A stretch of 64,000 nt of DNA from the NCBI RefSeq assembly GCF_013106755.1, contig NZ_WHPF01000010.1, forward strand, positions 62,001-126,000, given 5' to 3'. The notes below the pieces were generated by a model, which had not been told where the DNA came from, did no database searches, and saw only the letters and a program-made list of their open reading frames with translations. A program made the position numbers and the translations under genes. This DNA comes from Limnovirga soli. Lineage in GTDB: Bacteria > Bacteroidota > Bacteroidia > Chitinophagales > Chitinophagaceae. Shown here one piece after another: positions 43,579-51,332 of this stretch; position 1 is the first letter of the stretch, and each line of letters opens with the position of its first letter.

Positions 43579-43959
43579 CTAAATGTCGGTTTCTGAAGGT
43601 GCAGCCTTAATCAGGTTTTCTACAATAATTTTCTTAAAAATATGTTTTGGGAAAGCACCCGGCTGCATAGATGGTGCATCATTTACCGGTATAAATAAAA
43701 AGGTAGGAATGCTTTGTATACCAAATACAGCAGATAACTCTGTTTCGGCCTCTGTATCTACTTTGTAAATCAGTAACTCCCCGGCATATTCATCCGCCAG
43801 TTCTTCCAATATAGGTGCTACCGTTTTACAGGGGCCACACCAGTCTGCATAAAAATCAATAATTGCCGGCAGTGTACCTGCATAGCTCCATTCAGTATGC
43901 TTATCATAATCAAAGATCAGTTCTTTAAACTGTGCAGTTGTTAAATGTATAGTGGCCAT
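43579..43959 (-). CDS. Thioredoxin family protein
   Basis: 126 aa with an intact active site YADWCGPCKTVAP and cis-Pro SIPTFLFIP. An N-terminal extension of ~25 residues (LTTAQFKELIFDYDKHTEW) and a somewhat longer C-terminal helix distinguish it from the trxA above. Second thioredoxin of the island, on the opposite strand; likely reduces persulfides or thiols. It has no CRP/FNR-like site of its own that I can see. Confidence 0.93.
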   Translation of the reverse strand: MATIHLTTAQFKELIFDYDKHTEWSYAGTLPAIIDFYADWCGPCKTVAPILEELADEYAGELLIYKVDTEAETELSAVFGIQSIPTFLFIPVNDAPSMQPGAFPKHIFKKIIVENLIKAAPSETDI

Positions 43960-44033
43960 ATTTCGTTTATACCTATTGGTTAAATAAATAAAAAAGCTAT
44001 CCTATATGCAAGATAGCTATGCATTGCATAATA

Positions 44034-44070
44034 ACATAAAAAAGCAGGCAATCGAATATAGTTGCCTGCT
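44034..44070 (-). terminator. Terminator of the DUF2892 transcript
   Basis: On the minus strand AGCAGGCAA...TTGCCTGCT followed by TTTTTATG, 21 nt after the DUF2892 stop. Confidence 0.75.
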
Positions 44071-44090
44071 GCAAATGCTTATCAGAATTG

Positions 44091-44300
44091 CTACTGTTTC
44101 TTTGCCGGACAAGTATTAATACCCACCAGGGTGTATAATGGGCAGAAGCTAATAAGACTGGTTAAAGCAAATACACCGCCCAAAATAACCAATACCAATC
44201 CTAATGTTCCTGTAACAACCTCTCCGAAATAGAGATAAGCAAAAACAGCTGCAAGCAGCAGACGAATAATTCTGTCGGTAGATCCCATGTTCTTTTTCAT
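44091..44300 (-). CDS. DUF2892 (YgaP-type) inner-membrane protein
   Basis: 69 aa (an ATG four codons later is possible). MGSTDRIIRLLLAAVFAYLYF, two membrane helices and the C-terminal LISFCPLYTLVGINTC are diagnostic for the DUF2892 family, the membrane half of YgaP-like rhodaneses. Follows the 32-codon gene after 12 nt and is probably read from the promoter at 44432-44475. Two cysteines near the end (FCP and NTC) may take part in sulfur or metal chemistry. Confidence 0.88.
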   Translation of the reverse strand: MKKNMGSTDRIIRLLLAAVFAYLYFGEVVTGTLGLVLVILGGVFALTSLISFCPLYTLVGINTCPAKKQ

Positions 44301-44312
44301 GTTTCAAATGTT

Positions 44313-44411
44313 TTAGTGATTAAGATTTTCAAATACAATAACAAGTAATGTAACAAGTGCTATACAGGCCAGGCAAACAAGTAATAATTTTAGTATTTTG
44401 GTTTTGGTCAT
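44313..44411 (-). CDS. 32-residue single-span membrane peptide
   Basis: Short frame missed by length cut-offs: ATG at 44411, stop TAA at 44313-44315. Peptide MTKTKILKLLLVCLACIALV, then about 12 more residues ending ENLNH. It has a basic N-terminus, one hydrophobic helix of ~20 residues with two Cys, and an acidic/polar C-terminus, as expected of a small membrane protein. It begins 16 nt after the predicted start of the CRP/FNR-type promoter and lies 12 nt before DUF2892. No family known to me. Functional status unproven. Confidence 0.6.
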   Translation of the reverse strand: MTKTKILKLLLVCLACIALVTLLVIVFENLNH

Positions 44412-44431
44412 ACCTGTATGTTATTACATGG

Positions 44432-44475
44432 TAAAACTATTTATTAATTAACGTTAAAACAGTGACTTATGTCAC
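44432..44475 (-). promoter_or_regulatory. CRP/FNR-type site and -7-like box for the small membrane gene pair
   Basis: Palindrome GTGACTTATGTCAC (44462-44475); minus -7-like box TAGTTTTA (44439-44432), one base off consensus, at the same 29.5-bp spacing. Confidence 0.7.
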
Positions 44476-44551
44476 CTAAGCTACTTTTTTCTACATTTTA
44501 ATTTATTCACCCTTACTTAATCTCTTTTCTCAGCCGCATAGTAATTCTATA

Positions 44552-44601
44552 GTACAAGAGTGCGACGCAAGTAAAGCTGCCCATAGTATATTATGCCAGG
44601 C
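44552..44601 (+). repeat. Family A intergenic repeat, single arm
   Basis: Core GTACAAGAGTGCGACGCAAG (44552-44571), TAAAGC, 23-nt spacing, GCCAGGC (44595-44601). It stands between two divergent CRP/FNR-type promoters and occupies most of the remaining 44476-44660. Confidence 0.92.
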
Positions 44602-44660
44602 CAATACATATATATCATCAAAGTATTATCCAGCCTGATTTTGAAATTAATTTTTGTTGC

Positions 44661-44704
44661 GTGATATATGTCACGCAGTACCGGCATGCACCGAAATAGT
44701 TTTG
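44661..44704 (+). promoter_or_regulatory. CRP/FNR-type site and -7 box for the RND pump operon
   Basis: GTGATATATGTCAC (44661-44674; flanked by GC on each side, giving an 18-bp palindrome) and exact -7 box TAGTTTTG (44697-44704), spacing 29.5 bp. Predicted start near 44709, 15 nt before the first ATG. Confidence 0.8.
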
Positions 44705-44723
44705 CATTCAAATAAAGTAAGCA

Positions 44724-46052
44724 ATGCAAAAAGCGAATATGTATTATGGTGTAAAAATAATAGGGCTGCTGCTGGGTATGGCATTATCTGTAGCCCTGCA
44801 TGCACAGGAAAAGGCAAAACCACTTTTGCTTGAGAAAGCTATTAAAACAGCCATTGACAGCAACAGTACTATTTCATTGGCTTTGATAGATGAGCAAATT
44901 GCTGCCGCCAATTTTAAACAAACTGAAGCCATATTTTTGCCTCAGGCAGCACTAAGTTATACGGCCTATACAACTAACAATCCCCTAAACGCATTTGGAT
45001 TTAAATTGCAGCAACAGCGTATACAGCAAAGCGATTTTAACCCAGCCTTACTTAATGCGCCAGGAGGTACACCTAATTTTGCCACCCAATTTACTGTGCA
45101 GCAACCACTGTTGAATATGGATATGCTATACCTGCGCAAAACAGCAGAAAAACAAACGGCATTATACCAATTTAAAACACAGCGTACCAAAGAATTAATT
45201 ATTTGGCAGGTACAACAAGCCTACCTGCAATTACAATTTACCTACGAAGCAAAAGCTGTGTTGGAACAGGCTTTAACTACTGCTACTGCTATGCAAAAGT
45301 TTACCAATGACCGTTTTAACCAGGGCTTGCTGCAGAAATCTGATTTGCTAAATGCAGCAGTACAAGTTAAAACAGTAGAAAGCAATTTGGCAGATATTAA
45401 TAGCAGTATACAAAATATAAGTGATCAGTTAAGCGTGTTAATGCACCAACCTACCGGCATCGCCTATTCCACCATTAATATGGAAGCTTTACCTGAAATG
45501 GCATTGGATACCCTTAATACTAAAAGATCGGATTTTATGGCCATGGAAACAGCCATTGCCACATACGACCTGTTGATTAAAAGTAGCAAGATGAGCTATT
45601 TACCCAAACTAAATGCATTTGCCAATTACCAGCTAAACGATAAATCTATGTTGGGTTTTGGTTCAGGCGCTTATTTGGCTGGCGTGCAATTACAATGGGA
45701 TATTTTTAAAGGCAATCAAACCAAAAATAAAATAGCCGTACAATCGCTTGAAAAAAACAAACTGGCAGCACAACTAGCCAGTGAAAAAGAAGCGGCCGGC
45801 ATGGAATTGAAAAAAACTTACCGCCAGTTACAGGATGCAGTAAATAAAATTACGGTACAGCAAGCAGCAGTGGATCAGGCATCAGAAGCATTAAGAATTT
45901 TACAAAACCGGTATCAACAAGGGCTTGCCAACACCACCGATTTATTATTTGCACAAACCCAGTTATCGCAACAGCAGTTAAACCTGGCACAAGCTAAATT
46001 TTCCAGAAGCAGCACACTGGCTTATATACAATTCTTAACCAGCAAATCATAA
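44724..46052 (+). CDS. TolC-family outer-membrane efflux protein
   Basis: 442 aa (an ATG at 44739 is also possible). Signal peptide ending in ALHAQ, then two long helical halves with internal repeat character, LPQAALSYTAY and LPKLNAFANYQL marking the equivalent positions; RYQQGLANTTDLLFAQTQL near the end is a typical TolC/OEP signature. Outer-membrane channel of a tripartite pump whose adaptor and RND pump follow in the same operon. Preceded by a CRP/FNR-type promoter. Confidence 0.93.
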   Translation: MQKANMYYGVKIIGLLLGMALSVALHAQEKAKPLLLEKAIKTAIDSNSTISLALIDEQIAAANFKQTEAIFLPQAALSYTAYTTNNPLNAFGFKLQQQRIQQSDFNPALLNAPGGTPNFATQFTVQQPLLNMDMLYLRKTAEKQTALYQFKTQRTKELIIWQVQQAYLQLQFTYEAKAVLEQALTTATAMQKFTNDRFNQGLLQKSDLLNAAVQVKTVESNLADINSSIQNISDQLSVLMHQPTGIAYSTINMEALPEMALDTLNTKRSDFMAMETAIATYDLLIKSSKMSYLPKLNAFANYQLNDKSMLGFGSGAYLAGVQLQWDIFKGNQTKNKIAVQSLEKNKLAAQLASEKEAAGMELKKTYRQLQDAVNKITVQQAAVDQASEALRILQNRYQQGLANTTDLLFAQTQLSQQQLNLAQAKFSRSSTLAYIQFLTSKS

Positions 46053-46077
46053 TTACCCATTAATAAAATATATACTC

Positions 46078-47193
46078 ATGTTATACAACAGATTCATACT
46101 ATTATTTGCCACTATTAGCTCCTTGCTTTCCTTCAGCGCCTGCACAAATAACAACGATACTGCTGAAAAAAATACTACCAGCGATATGGCTATTCCTGTA
46201 ACAATATCCCTTCCTGTTGGTGCAGCCAACAATAATGGGGTTGCTGCCAGTGGACAAATAGAAGCTGCTACTAATGCCAATATAAGCACTCGTGTTATGG
46301 GATATATTACCAAATTAAATGTAAAGGTAGGCGATCATGTAAAACAGGGGCAATTGTTATTTACTGTTAACAGTACTGATATTTCAGCAAAACGTGCCCA
46401 AACCGAAGCTATGATTGCACAGGCGGAAGCAGCAGTAAAAAGTGCTCAGAAAGATTTTGAAAGATTTACCACCTTGTATAATCAGCAAAGTGCCAGTGCA
46501 AAAGAATTGGATAATATTACTTTACAATACAGTGCAGCCAAAGCCAATTTAGATGCAGCCAAACAAATGCGTAACGAGGTAAATGCACAATTTGCCTATA
46601 CAAATGTAACCGCACCTTTTAGTGGCACTATTACCCAAAAATTGATGGATGCTGGCAGTATGGCTACACCAGGAATGCCCATCCTAATTATTGAACAAGC
46701 AGATCAGCTACAGGTAAGTGCAACCATTGCAGAATCTGATATCACCAAAATAAAAACCGGCGATGCTGCAGTGGTAAATATTAAGTCAGGTGACAAAAAA
46801 TTTAATACCCGTATTATACAATTGTACCCCTCCTCTGCCAATACAGGTGGGCAATACATTATTAAATTAGCCATCCCTAAAACAGAACAAACGAATGTAT
46901 ATTCAGGCATGTATGTAAATGTTTTTATTCCTGCTCAGGCAACCAACAGCGCAATTGCAGCACCGTCTGATTTAGTATTGGTACCAACTTCATCCATTAT
47001 AAATAAAGAACAGTTAACAGGTATATATACTGTTAGCCAAAACAATACAGCTTTATTACGATGGGTTAGATTAGGTAAAACTTATGGTAGCAATACAGAA
47101 ATATTATCAGGGCTAAATAAAACAGAATCATTTATAGTAAATGCACAGGGTAAATTATACAATGGCGTACCGGTAAGTGTAACAAAACAGTAG
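46078..47193 (+). CDS. RND efflux periplasmic adaptor (lipoprotein)
   Basis: 371 aa. N-terminal lipoprotein signal LLSFSAC with Cys near residue 22, then HlyD-like adaptor: ISTRVMGYITKLNVKVGDHVKQGQLLF (biotinyl-lipoyl part, near residue 80), a hairpin of two helices (residues ~100-165) and the barrel domain with FSGTITQKLMDAGSM. Connects the TolC and RND proteins. 25 nt after the TolC-like gene and 135 nt before the RND gene, with a family A repeat in that gap. Confidence 0.93.
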   Translation: MLYNRFILLFATISSLLSFSACTNNNDTAEKNTTSDMAIPVTISLPVGAANNNGVAASGQIEAATNANISTRVMGYITKLNVKVGDHVKQGQLLFTVNSTDISAKRAQTEAMIAQAEAAVKSAQKDFERFTTLYNQQSASAKELDNITLQYSAAKANLDAAKQMRNEVNAQFAYTNVTAPFSGTITQKLMDAGSMATPGMPILIIEQADQLQVSATIAESDITKIKTGDAAVVNIKSGDKKFNTRIIQLYPSSANTGGQYIIKLAIPKTEQTNVYSGMYVNVFIPAQATNSAIAAPSDLVLVPTSSIINKEQLTGIYTVSQNNTALLRWVRLGKTYGSNTEILSGLNKTESFIVNAQGKLYNGVPVSVTKQ

Positions 47194-47234
47194 TATGCTT
47201 TCAGGTAGTGTAAAAAAATTCACGACCATTGTGT

Positions 47235-47283
47235 ACCCAGCCAATTACAGGCATTAGGCTGTACTTGCGTCGCACACTTGTAC
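47235..47283 (-). repeat. Family A intergenic repeat, single arm, inside an operon
   Basis: ACCCAGC (47235-47241), 22 nt, reverse core (47264-47283, ACACTTGTAC variant), between the adaptor and RND genes. Confidence 0.88.
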
Positions 47284-47328
47284 GTTCAGCACAATATTCA
47301 GCAAACAGAACAATATTAAAATAGTTAT

Positions 47329-50300
47329 ATGGAAAAAGGATTATCAGGTAATATAGCCAATGCATTCATCAAATCAAAACTTACCATTTTATTGATGATT
47401 GGCTTCCTGCTTATTGGCGGTTACAGCACCATGCTTATTCCCCGAGAAGAAGAGCCACAAATAACAGTGCCTATTGCCGATGTTATGATTGGTTTCCCCG
47501 GCGCTAACGTTAAGGAGGTGGAAACAAAAGTAACAGCCCCAATGGAAAAAATAGTATCCAATGTAAAAGGGGTTGAATATGTTTATTCCACCACCATGAA
47601 GGGCCAGGCCATGCTAATAGTACAATTTTATGTTGGCGAAGATGTAGAACGCTCATTGGTAAAATTGTACAACGAGATCATGAAGAATATGGACAAAATG
47701 CCCCAGGGTGTAACATTGCCATTAATTAAATCCCGTGCCATTGATGATGTTCCTGTTTTGGGTATAACACTTTGGAGTGAGCATTATAACGACTATGAAT
47801 TACGCCAAATGGGCGAAGTGGTAACCAATGAAATAAAAAAGATACAGGATATAGCCGCCGTAAATATTATTGGCGGACGTAACCGCGAGGTTCAGGTAGT
47901 GTTGGATAAAGATAAAATGGCGCAAAACCATACCGATTTCCTAAATATTGCCAAACAAATGCAAGGTAATAATGCCCAAATGGAAAGCGGCGTTTTGGTA
48001 AAAAGCGATACCGCCTTTGCCGTATCAACAGGCAATTTTTTGGCTACTGCTGATGAAGTAGCAAATCTTATCATTGGCGTAAATCAGCAGCAACCTGTGT
48101 ATTTAAAACAAATTGCCACTGTAACTGATGGGCCGTCGGCCCCAAAACAATATGTTTCCTTTGGCTATGGCCATGCTGATACTGCTGCAGCCAAAAACTT
48201 TAAGTCAGATTATCCGGCTATCACCCTATCAATTGCTAAACGTCAGGGAGCTGATGCCATGCATTTATCCGAAGAAGTATTGAATAAAATACAGGCCCTG
48301 CAAAAAACAATTATTCCATCTGATGTACAGGTTTCTACCACCCGTAATTATGGTGAAACAGCTTCAGATAAAGTTTCCGAATTATTGTTCCACCTGTTTA
48401 TTTCAATTGTAGTGGTAACCCTATTTGTAATGCTGGCAATGGGCTGGCGCGGAGGTTTGGTGGTTTTTCTTTCCGTACCTGTAACATTTGCTTTAACGCT
48501 ACTATCCTATTATTTTCTTGATTATACCCTTAACAGAATTACCCTTTTTGCACTCGTGTTTATCACGGGTATAGTGGTGGACGATTCTATTATCATAGCA
48601 GAAAATATGCACCGGCATTTTAAAATGAAACGTCTGCCCATAATGCAGGCCGCCATTTATGCCATTAACGAAGTGGGCAACCCCACCATATTGGCAACAT
48701 TCACTGTAATTGCAGCTGTATTACCAATGGCATTTGTATCGGGTATGATGGGGCCTTATATGAGTCCAATGCCCATTGGTGCATCCATTGCAATGATGCT
48801 TTCGCTAATTGTTGCCCTTACCTTAACACCCTATTTAGGCTATATATTCCTTAGGGAAAAAGAAAAACATGGGGTAGAAAAACCTCCAGTGCAACTGGAA
48901 CAAACACCTATTTATAAAATCTACAAATCAGCCATCCAGCCAATGCTGGAAAAACGCTGGAAACGATGGGCATTTATGTTAAGTGTTGTTGCCATATTGC
49001 TGGGTACCATGATGTTGTTTTATACCAAATCAGTTGCAGTAAAAATGCTGCCTTTTGACAATAAAAATGAATTTCAGGTGGTTATTGATATGCCCGAAGG
49101 AACCACTCTGGAAAAAACAGCAGCCGTAACAAAAGAAATTGCTGGCTATATCGCTCAACAAAAACTGGTAACTACTTATCAAACCTATGTTGGTACCGCA
49201 GGCCCAATTAGTTTTAATGGACTGGTAAGACATTATGATTTAAGAAATGGCGACAATATTGCAGATATACAGGTAAATCTGGTTAATAAGGAAGATCGCA
49301 GTTTACAAAGCCACGATATTGTTAAAACTATGCGTGCCCCTATACAGGCCATAGCAGCTAAGTACAATGCCAATGCAAAGCTGGTAGAAGTGCCACCCGG
49401 CCCTCCCGTACTTTCTACACTGGTAGCAGAAATATATGGCCCGGATTATAACCAGCAAATAGCAGTTGCCAATCAGGTTAAAAATATATTCGCAAAAACT
49501 ACTGATGTGGTAGACGTAGACTGGATGGTAGAAGCCGACCAACCTGAATACAATTTTGTGGTAGACAAAGAAAAAGCCATTCGCTATGGTATTGCCCCTG
49601 CACAGGTAGTTGCAACCATTAATGCTGCACTTTCAAATGCTAATGTTGGGGTATTACATACTCCTGCTTCATATAACCAGGAGAATATAGTATTAAAACT
49701 TAGCGATGCGGATAAAACCAATATAAACGATATTAAAGATCTTAAAATAATCAGTCAGCAAGGCATTGCCGTTGCCATTGGTGATATTACTTCAGTAGAA
49801 AAAACTATTAAAGAAAAAAGTATATATCGCAAAAATCAAAAGCCGGTTGTATATGTAGTGGCAGATATGGCGGGTTCTTTAGAAAGTCCATTTTATGCCA
49901 TGGGTAAAATCTCCGATTCTTTAAAAAGTATACAGCTACCCGCAGGTTATACCTTAAACGAAGAATACAGTAAACAACCCGATAGTGAAGAAAATTTTAG
50001 TTTAAAATGGGATGGCGAGTGGCAAATTACCTATGAAGTGTTTCGTGATCTTGGAATTGCATTTTTGGTAGCCATTATCATTATTTATATGCTTATAGTA
50101 GCATGGTTCCAAAACTTCACCGTGCCATTGGTAATGCTGGCAGCCATTCCTTTATCATTAATTGGTATTATTATCGGGCATTGGATAATGGGCGCATATT
50201 TTAGTGCAACATCTATGATTGGATTTATAGCCCTGGCAGGCGTAATGGTGCGTAACTCGCTGTTATTAATAGATTTTATTGATATCAGGCTGCACGATAA

Positions 50301-50517
50301 TATTCCATTAAAACAAGCCATTATTGAGGCAGGCGCCGTGCGTACCACGCCCATTTTGTTAACCGCTGGAGCAGTAGTATTGGGAGCCGTAATCATTTTG
50401 TTCGATCCCATCTTTCAGGGGCTAGCCATATCACTAATGGGCGGTACAATTACTTCTACCTTTTTAACCTTATTGGTAGTACCTTTAATCTACTTCAAAA
50501 TGAAAGGCAAAAAATAG
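47329..50517 (+). CDS. RND efflux transporter permease
   Basis: 1062 aa, full length for AcrB/CusA-type proton-driven pumps. First helix near residues 18-36, a large periplasmic porter loop, then helices 2-6 with the proton-relay GIVVDDSIIIAENMHRH (Asp pair near residue 415), second periplasmic half, and six helices at the end. Motif IPREEEPQITVPIADV at the start recalls Bacteroidota and sulfide-linked pumps. No metal-relay methionines of the CusA type stand out, so substrate class is open. Operon TolC-MFP-RND followed by two small genes and the CoA-disulfide reductase fusion. Confidence 0.95.
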   Translation: MEKGLSGNIANAFIKSKLTILLMIGFLLIGGYSTMLIPREEEPQITVPIADVMIGFPGANVKEVETKVTAPMEKIVSNVKGVEYVYSTTMKGQAMLIVQFYVGEDVERSLVKLYNEIMKNMDKMPQGVTLPLIKSRAIDDVPVLGITLWSEHYNDYELRQMGEVVTNEIKKIQDIAAVNIIGGRNREVQVVLDKDKMAQNHTDFLNIAKQMQGNNAQMESGVLVKSDTAFAVSTGNFLATADEVANLIIGVNQQQPVYLKQIATVTDGPSAPKQYVSFGYGHADTAAAKNFKSDYPAITLSIAKRQGADAMHLSEEVLNKIQALQKTIIPSDVQVSTTRNYGETASDKVSELLFHLFISIVVVTLFVMLAMGWRGGLVVFLSVPVTFALTLLSYYFLDYTLNRITLFALVFITGIVVDDSIIIAENMHRHFKMKRLPIMQAAIYAINEVGNPTILATFTVIAAVLPMAFVSGMMGPYMSPMPIGASIAMMLSLIVALTLTPYLGYIFLREKEKHGVEKPPVQLEQTPIYKIYKSAIQPMLEKRWKRWAFMLSVVAILLGTMMLFYTKSVAVKMLPFDNKNEFQVVIDMPEGTTLEKTAAVTKEIAGYIAQQKLVTTYQTYVGTAGPISFNGLVRHYDLRNGDNIADIQVNLVNKEDRSLQSHDIVKTMRAPIQAIAAKYNANAKLVEVPPGPPVLSTLVAEIYGPDYNQQIAVANQVKNIFAKTTDVVDVDWMVEADQPEYNFVVDKEKAIRYGIAPAQVVATINAALSNANVGVLHTPASYNQENIVLKLSDADKTNINDIKDLKIISQQGIAVAIGDITSVEKTIKEKSIYRKNQKPVVYVVADMAGSLESPFYAMGKISDSLKSIQLPAGYTLNEEYSKQPDSEENFSLKWDGEWQITYEVFRDLGIAFLVAIIIIYMLIVAWFQNFTVPLVMLAAIPLSLIGIIIGHWIMGAYFSATSMIGFIALAGVMVRNSLLLIDFIDIRLHDNIPLKQAIIEAGAVRTTPILLTAGAVVLGAVIILFDPIFQGLAISLMGGTITSTFLTLLVVPLIYFKMKGKK

Positions 50518-50525
50518 CAGTATTA

Positions 50526-50575
50526 ACCCGGCTGCTAAGCATTCATGTAGCAGCCGTTGCGTCGCACTCTTGTAC
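50526..50575 (-). repeat. Family A intergenic repeat, single arm
   Basis: ACCCGGC (50526-50532) starts 8 nt after the RND stop; 23 nt; reverse core (50556-50575, first base G). Confidence 0.88.
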
Positions 50576-50629
50576 TTTATTAACATGGTGCAGCATTTAA
50601 AAACATAGTCAACAATAAACAATAACAAT

Positions 50630-50938
50630 ATGAAACTCCTTTTTGTAACCTGCCTAAAAGAATACCAGAGCGAAGTGGCAGCCATATTTTCAAAAGCCAA
50701 TATACATGTGTTTAGTGCTACAAAAACAACCGGCTTTAGAGATAATCAACAGCCCGATATTATACATTCCTGGTTTAGCAGCGGAGATGAAAAATTTGAT
50801 TCAATTTTTCTGTACAGTTTTACTGAGGATGCCAACGCTGATAATGCGATGGAGTTTGTAAAATCATACAATGCCAGCGTAAACTCCGGATTCCCCATCA
50901 GGGCATTTATATTACCGGTAGAAAAATCCAGTTATTGA
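50630..50938 (+). CDS. Small soluble protein, possibly PII-like
   Basis: 102 aa. MKLLFVTCLKEYQSEVAAIFSK gives a beta-alpha start; the rest (HVFSATKTTGFRDN, KFDSIFLYSFTEDANADNAMEFV) and the end FPIRAFILPVEKS would fit a ferredoxin-like alpha-beta fold of the DUF3240/PII-like type that sometimes follows metal RND pumps. This is a guess from size, order and strand pattern. 15 nt before the next gene. Confidence 0.7.
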   Translation: MKLLFVTCLKEYQSEVAAIFSKANIHVFSATKTTGFRDNQQPDIIHSWFSSGDEKFDSIFLYSFTEDANADNAMEFVKSYNASVNSGFPIRAFILPVEKSSY

Positions 50939-50952
50939 TTTAAAACAGAAAA

Positions 50953-51153
50953 ATGAAAGAGAAAATAGTTCGGGCCGTTGCCGGCACATTCGTGCTAACC
51001 AGCATTATACTTGCATTTTATGTAAACATAGCTTGGCTATGGCTGGGTGTATTTGTTGGTGTAAATCTTGTACAATCTTCCATCACAGGCTTTTGCCCGC
51101 TTGAAAAAATATTAGACAAAGCCGGTATTGGGAAAGAAAAAAGGGGTAGCTAA
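50953..51153 (+). CDS. DUF2892 (YgaP-type) membrane protein
   Basis: 66 aa. Two membrane helices with VNLVQSSITGFCPLEKILDKAGI, the typical DUF2892 C-terminus with Cys. Third such membrane module of the island; here it precedes the rhodanese fusion by 180 nt, recalling the YgaP arrangement in which a rhodanese and this membrane unit work together. Confidence 0.88.
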   Translation: MKEKIVRAVAGTFVLTSIILAFYVNIAWLWLGVFVGVNLVQSSITGFCPLEKILDKAGIGKEKRGS

Positions 51154-51209
51154 GCATACACTCCACTTCGAAAATATGCCCACGGTTTTCTGTTGGGTAA
51201 AGTGATACT

Positions 51210-51260
51210 GTACAAGAGTGCGACGCAACGAATGTTAAATAGCTGCTCTATAAGCCTGGT
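51210..51260 (+). repeat. Family A intergenic repeat, single arm
   Basis: Core with last base C (51210-51229), 24 nt, GCCTGGT (51254-51260), between the DUF2892 gene and the reductase-rhodanese gene. Confidence 0.85.
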
Positions 51261-51332
51261 CAATAAATACTTAAAAAAAACAGTTTACTATTACACATAC
51301 ACACCTTTATTAACCTACATCAAATTAACCAT

